Source: Mya arenaria
Taxonomy: Eukaryota > Mollusca > Bivalvia > Myida > Myidae
Direction: 5' to 3'
NCBI RefSeq assembly: GCF_026914265.1
Contig: NC_069135.1
Location: 19,942,548-20,006,547, forward strand
Length of the DNA: 64,000 nt
Both the position numbers and the translations under genes were made by a program. Under the pieces are notes generated by a model. The model was not told the DNA's origin and ran no database searches. It was given only the letters and a program-made list of their open reading frames with translations. Below, one piece after another: positions 60,513-64,000 of this stretch (position 1 is the stretch's first letter; each line of letters begins with the position of its first letter).

Positions 60513-63076
60513 AGATATCTTGTTGAAATTGGGCAATTGGGTAATCTATCAGCTATCAGCCTTTATTTATTCAGTAAATTTAAAGACAGACTTTGGCAGC
60601 AGAAACAAATTTTATTTTAAATACGTTTAAAACATTTAATTGAATTGGTCAATGCATAATTACCTTTAAGGCTAAGCGGTATAATTAGATGCACATTATA
60701 ATGTTTAACTCATTTGACTTTCATGATCAAAACAAACAAAAACATATGATTTGTGTACAGTTAAAAACACTATATAAGCCTATAATGGGTGTGTAATCAA
60801 TAGTTACGTGGTCGGAAATTCACCAGTTAAAATGATCATTTGCTTAAATTTAATACGTTTGTTTTGTAGATGTATGAAGCCTACGTACCTTTCACCACTT
60901 CATATGGTGTGGTTTGTCAGGGTTAATCGGAATCAAGCTTTATTTGCATTGCAAGCTTCGTTATCATTTTGAGGATATGTTTGTACATTATGTATATAAA
61001 ATGATGCATAATCTATTTTATTCACCCGAATATGTGTTCTGCAATATGTTTTTTTTATAATTCTTCGAGCTTACAATAGGATTGTACCATTTACCATTGG
61101 CGAGTGCCAATCAACCAATGTTACCAAGAAAGGACCTTATTAATCGCCGACAACCCTAATTTTACTCCGTTTTCATTTTGCTCATGGCAGGAGATGTTGT
61201 TATTCAGATTTTTCCAAAAAAACACTTTTTAAATTGCCTCGGAAATAAAATTGTTGTATTTGTTCTTTTTTGAATATTTATAAAACATGCTACATATTAT
61301 CTTTGTTATGTAATGCTTTGATGTATGTATTATTTGTAATTTTCAATGTTTTGATTCTGCACTCTCACAGAATGACCGTTTTGACAACTTTTTTTATATT
61401 TTATCTCAGAATGATCCAATTTTGTACGTGAATGTCTAAGAACAAGTGATATTAGACTGCTGACAAAGGATCAGATAGCAGCCTTTCATATTATTGAAAA
61501 TTGATGTTTTCTGCCGAATAAATTATTTCGAACGTAAATTTTCAAAACTACGATCTGATATTGTGTCACCAGTCTTATATCACGTTTTTCTAAGTATTTA
61601 CCATAAGATTGGTTCATTCCAATACAATTAATAAAACAGTTGTCAAATCGATCAATCTGTGAGAGTGCAGCTTTAATAACAAGCAATTACTAGTACTTTG
61701 GTATTAAACTCAAAATACATATCGATATACTTGCGCAGAAAGATTGACGCAGATGGGCATTAGAAAACGCATGTAACGAACTGAAGAGGTATTTGAAAAC
61801 GCAGATTTCAATATCAACTTAAAGTGACTCTTATTCAAAATCAATACATATACATGTAAAACTAACATCAATTTTAACTGATAAACCTTTAACTACTTAC
61901 TAAAAATGCATTAATGGAAAATATTTATTAAAGATAACAAGATTATAACCGTATATTTAATAGCAGAAAGGGCAAAAAATATTAAATGATTGGTGAATGT
62001 TAAAATATTTACTGTCGTCTACTATAGTCTCATAAGGTAGAAATTCGGCGTTTTATGCGTTTTATTTCTTTCTCGGTATCCTTCATAAGAACAATTGTTT
62101 TTGACATTTATTCATCATTTTTGAAATATTAAACTATATTATTAATTGTTGTAAGTCTTATCTGGGGTATGAGTGCATCTTTAATATTTTTCTACATTGA
62201 AACACACAGTCTCAGCACAGTTTTGTTCAGGCGAGATTGATGACATGCACTAACGTTTATGATACATATCGTGTGTTTCCGGCCGGGATCATAATATCCG
62301 AACCGACGGACGTACATCGTTTTAAATTAATGAATTTATTTAGGCAACTGTTGGTTTGTGGTTTATGAATTTCGTATGTAAAAAAATTGTCAATCACTTC
62401 CTGTTCTACTTGTTATCTAGACTGTTGTAAATTAGAAGAAAACACTGGTACTTCGATAGAGTTTTTTGTCTAAATGCATACGTTTGATAACACTTTGCAC
62501 AATGCTCATATAAATTACTTCTATTTATTTGCACACAAAGAGGAATTCAACAGCTAGATTAGTTGAGATAAATTATTTTCAATCATGGGCTATGCAATAT
62601 ATGACATGAATCACACGTTGTACGTAATGTAGAACATAAAATCAGTAATAAAGTTCTAATGCAAATAAAGCTTAATTCTGATTGTTAAAACACAGATAAT
62701 AAAAACTCAAAGAGTCAGTTTTATTTGCTATGATAAACTGTATCTATCAGACTATGTCTAATAAGACATAATTATTCTTTTCTCACTTGGTTTCTTTTTT
62801 AAATAACATATGTGCGAAACGTCAAATCAAAAGTTTTTTATTCTAAATTTTATCGAAAAATATATAATGACGTTATGGCATAATGACAATGTCATTTATG
62901 ATATGAAAACCATTCGTGATAACTCTGGAACAAAATTATAAAACTTGTAACAATACATTACAATACATACATATTTATTACACTGAGGTCATACATACGA
63001 GTACAGGCCAGTATGAGGACATATAAGATTAGACCACAGTGTCAATAAGAGCTCAGTAGGTCACAAAATTACCTAA
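60513..63076. other. Non-coding region upstream of gene 3
   Basis: No gene recognised. 61,820-62,240 repeats spacer sequence found at 48,275-48,690, which hints that another unit begins here or beyond. Confidence 0.55.
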
Positions 63077-63633
63077 ACAAGAGCTGTCAAAGAGACAGCA
63101 CGCTCAACTATTCCGCCGCTTTTTGGTGTATGTATTGAAAGGTTTTGGAGAAACATCACTGGATCACTGTTAGACTAGATTTCAATGCAATACATGATGT
63201 GCTGACGTGATGTGTGTTTGTACGCAAACTTTAACGTAAGTTCTAAATAGAAAAAGGGGCATAATTTTGTCAAAATGCTTGATAGAGTTACCTCCTCCTG
63301 TGTACAGGTTGGGGCATGATGGTGAACAAGCGTGCTTAGTTTCAAAGCCAGATGTCAATGGACTTTGAAAATATTTGAGGTGGTACGCAAACTTTAACGT
63401 AAATTCTAAGTCGAAAAAGGGGCAATATTTTGTCAAAATGTTTGATAGAGTTACCACCTGTGTACAGGTTGGGGGCAAGATGGTGAACAAGTATGCAAAG
63501 TTTCAAAGCTATATGTCAATGGAATTTGAAAATATTTGAGGTGGTACTCAAACTTTAACATAAGTGGTTACGCCGACGCCGACGCTCGGGTGACTAGGAT
63601 AGCTCTCCTTATTCTTCGAATAGTCGAACTAAA
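63077..63633. mobile_element. Interspersed repeat with internal ~170-bp tandem duplication
   Basis: It begins ACAAGAGCTGTCAAAGAGAC and ends near CTTCGAATAGTCGAACTAAA. Short inverted ends are seen (CTCAACTATTC with GAATAGTCGA). The module GTACGCAAACTTTAACGTAA to AAAATATTTGAGGTGGTAC occurs twice (about 63,220 and 63,386) with a third partial start at 63,546. GCCGACGCCGACGCTCGG lies near the right end. I recall such sequences as common in bivalve genomes, but cannot name the family. Confidence 0.6.
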
Positions 63634-64000
63634 AATGGTCTTGCTCCAAGTTATATAGAGATCATTTATTTTACAAAAACATGTATTTCTTAAAACACAA
63701 GGCTTAGCCACAGTGCGCCCATGCTGTCCCTAATGTTGGGGCTAACTTGACAATTTAATTCCATGTAAGGTTGCCCTTTTCTAGTTTATTATAGGCGGAA
63801 TACCTTATATCTTACAGCAATACACGCTGGTTTATATGTGCATATTAAGTACTTGCAACTTAAATGATATTCTGCGATACAATCTCCAAACAAACATGTG
63901 ATATCTTATTTTGTGATACTGTATTAATATAATGTTCTTATTTATAACATATGCTTACATATATACCTTTATCATTATTAATTATAGCAGTTTTTCAATG
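63634..64000. other. No feature recognised
   Basis: AT-rich sequence with no reading frame, repeat or RNA gene that I can support. Confidence 0.6.

Overview
The window looks like nuclear DNA of a bivalve mollusc, or a close lophotrochozoan relative. It is AT-rich and repeat-rich. It carries tRNA-derived SINEs of a type I recognise from bivalve genomes, a tyrosine-recombinase retrotransposon, a Tc1-like transposon, foldback elements and minisatellites. Genes have small exons with GT..AG introns. No bacterial-type operon, rRNA or CRISPR is present.

The core is a tandem family of three minus-strand genes for one type of cell-surface protein: signal peptide, SUEL (galactose/rhamnose-binding lectin) domain, CUB-like domain encoded by two exons, Ser/Thr-rich stalk, one membrane helix, and a short tail. 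I assembled them exon by exon from splice sites and codon phase. Gene 1 (17.6-23.5 kb, 8 exons, 507 aa) and gene 3 (49.4-60.4 kb, 12 exons, 757 aa) join in frame throughout. Gene 3 carries a second SUEL-CUB-stalk cassette made by an internal ~2.5 kb tandem duplication. Gene 2 (33.9-39.2 kb) has intact signal, SUEL and CUB exons. Its stalk exon is frameshifted and its membrane exon has lost the AG acceptor, so it can at most make a secreted SUEL-CUB protein or is a young pseudogene.

Layout: the block from about 50 to 24,612 is repeated at 24,613-42,452, and a more diverged third unit starts near 46,940. Each of the first two blocks holds, left to right, a 22-bp minisatellite, a spacer, a broken laccase (multicopper oxidase) copy, a 32-bp minisatellite, a terminal-inverted-repeat element, a second spacer and a lectin-receptor gene. 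Block 1 also contains an Ngaro/PAT-like retrotransposon (8.9-14.0 kb), another 22-bp array (15.1-16.5 kb) and a SINE. Block 2 contains a small MITE and a Tc1-like element nested in a foldback element (39.8-41.9 kb). The two laccase copies have lost largely complementary parts, and neither can make an enzyme. The third unit has no laccase and no minisatellite.

42.45-46.94 kb is non-coding spacer with a SINE remnant. 60.5-64 kb is non-coding apart from an interspersed repeat near 63.1-63.6 kb. All functional statements about the receptor family are inferences from domain architecture. No searches were run.
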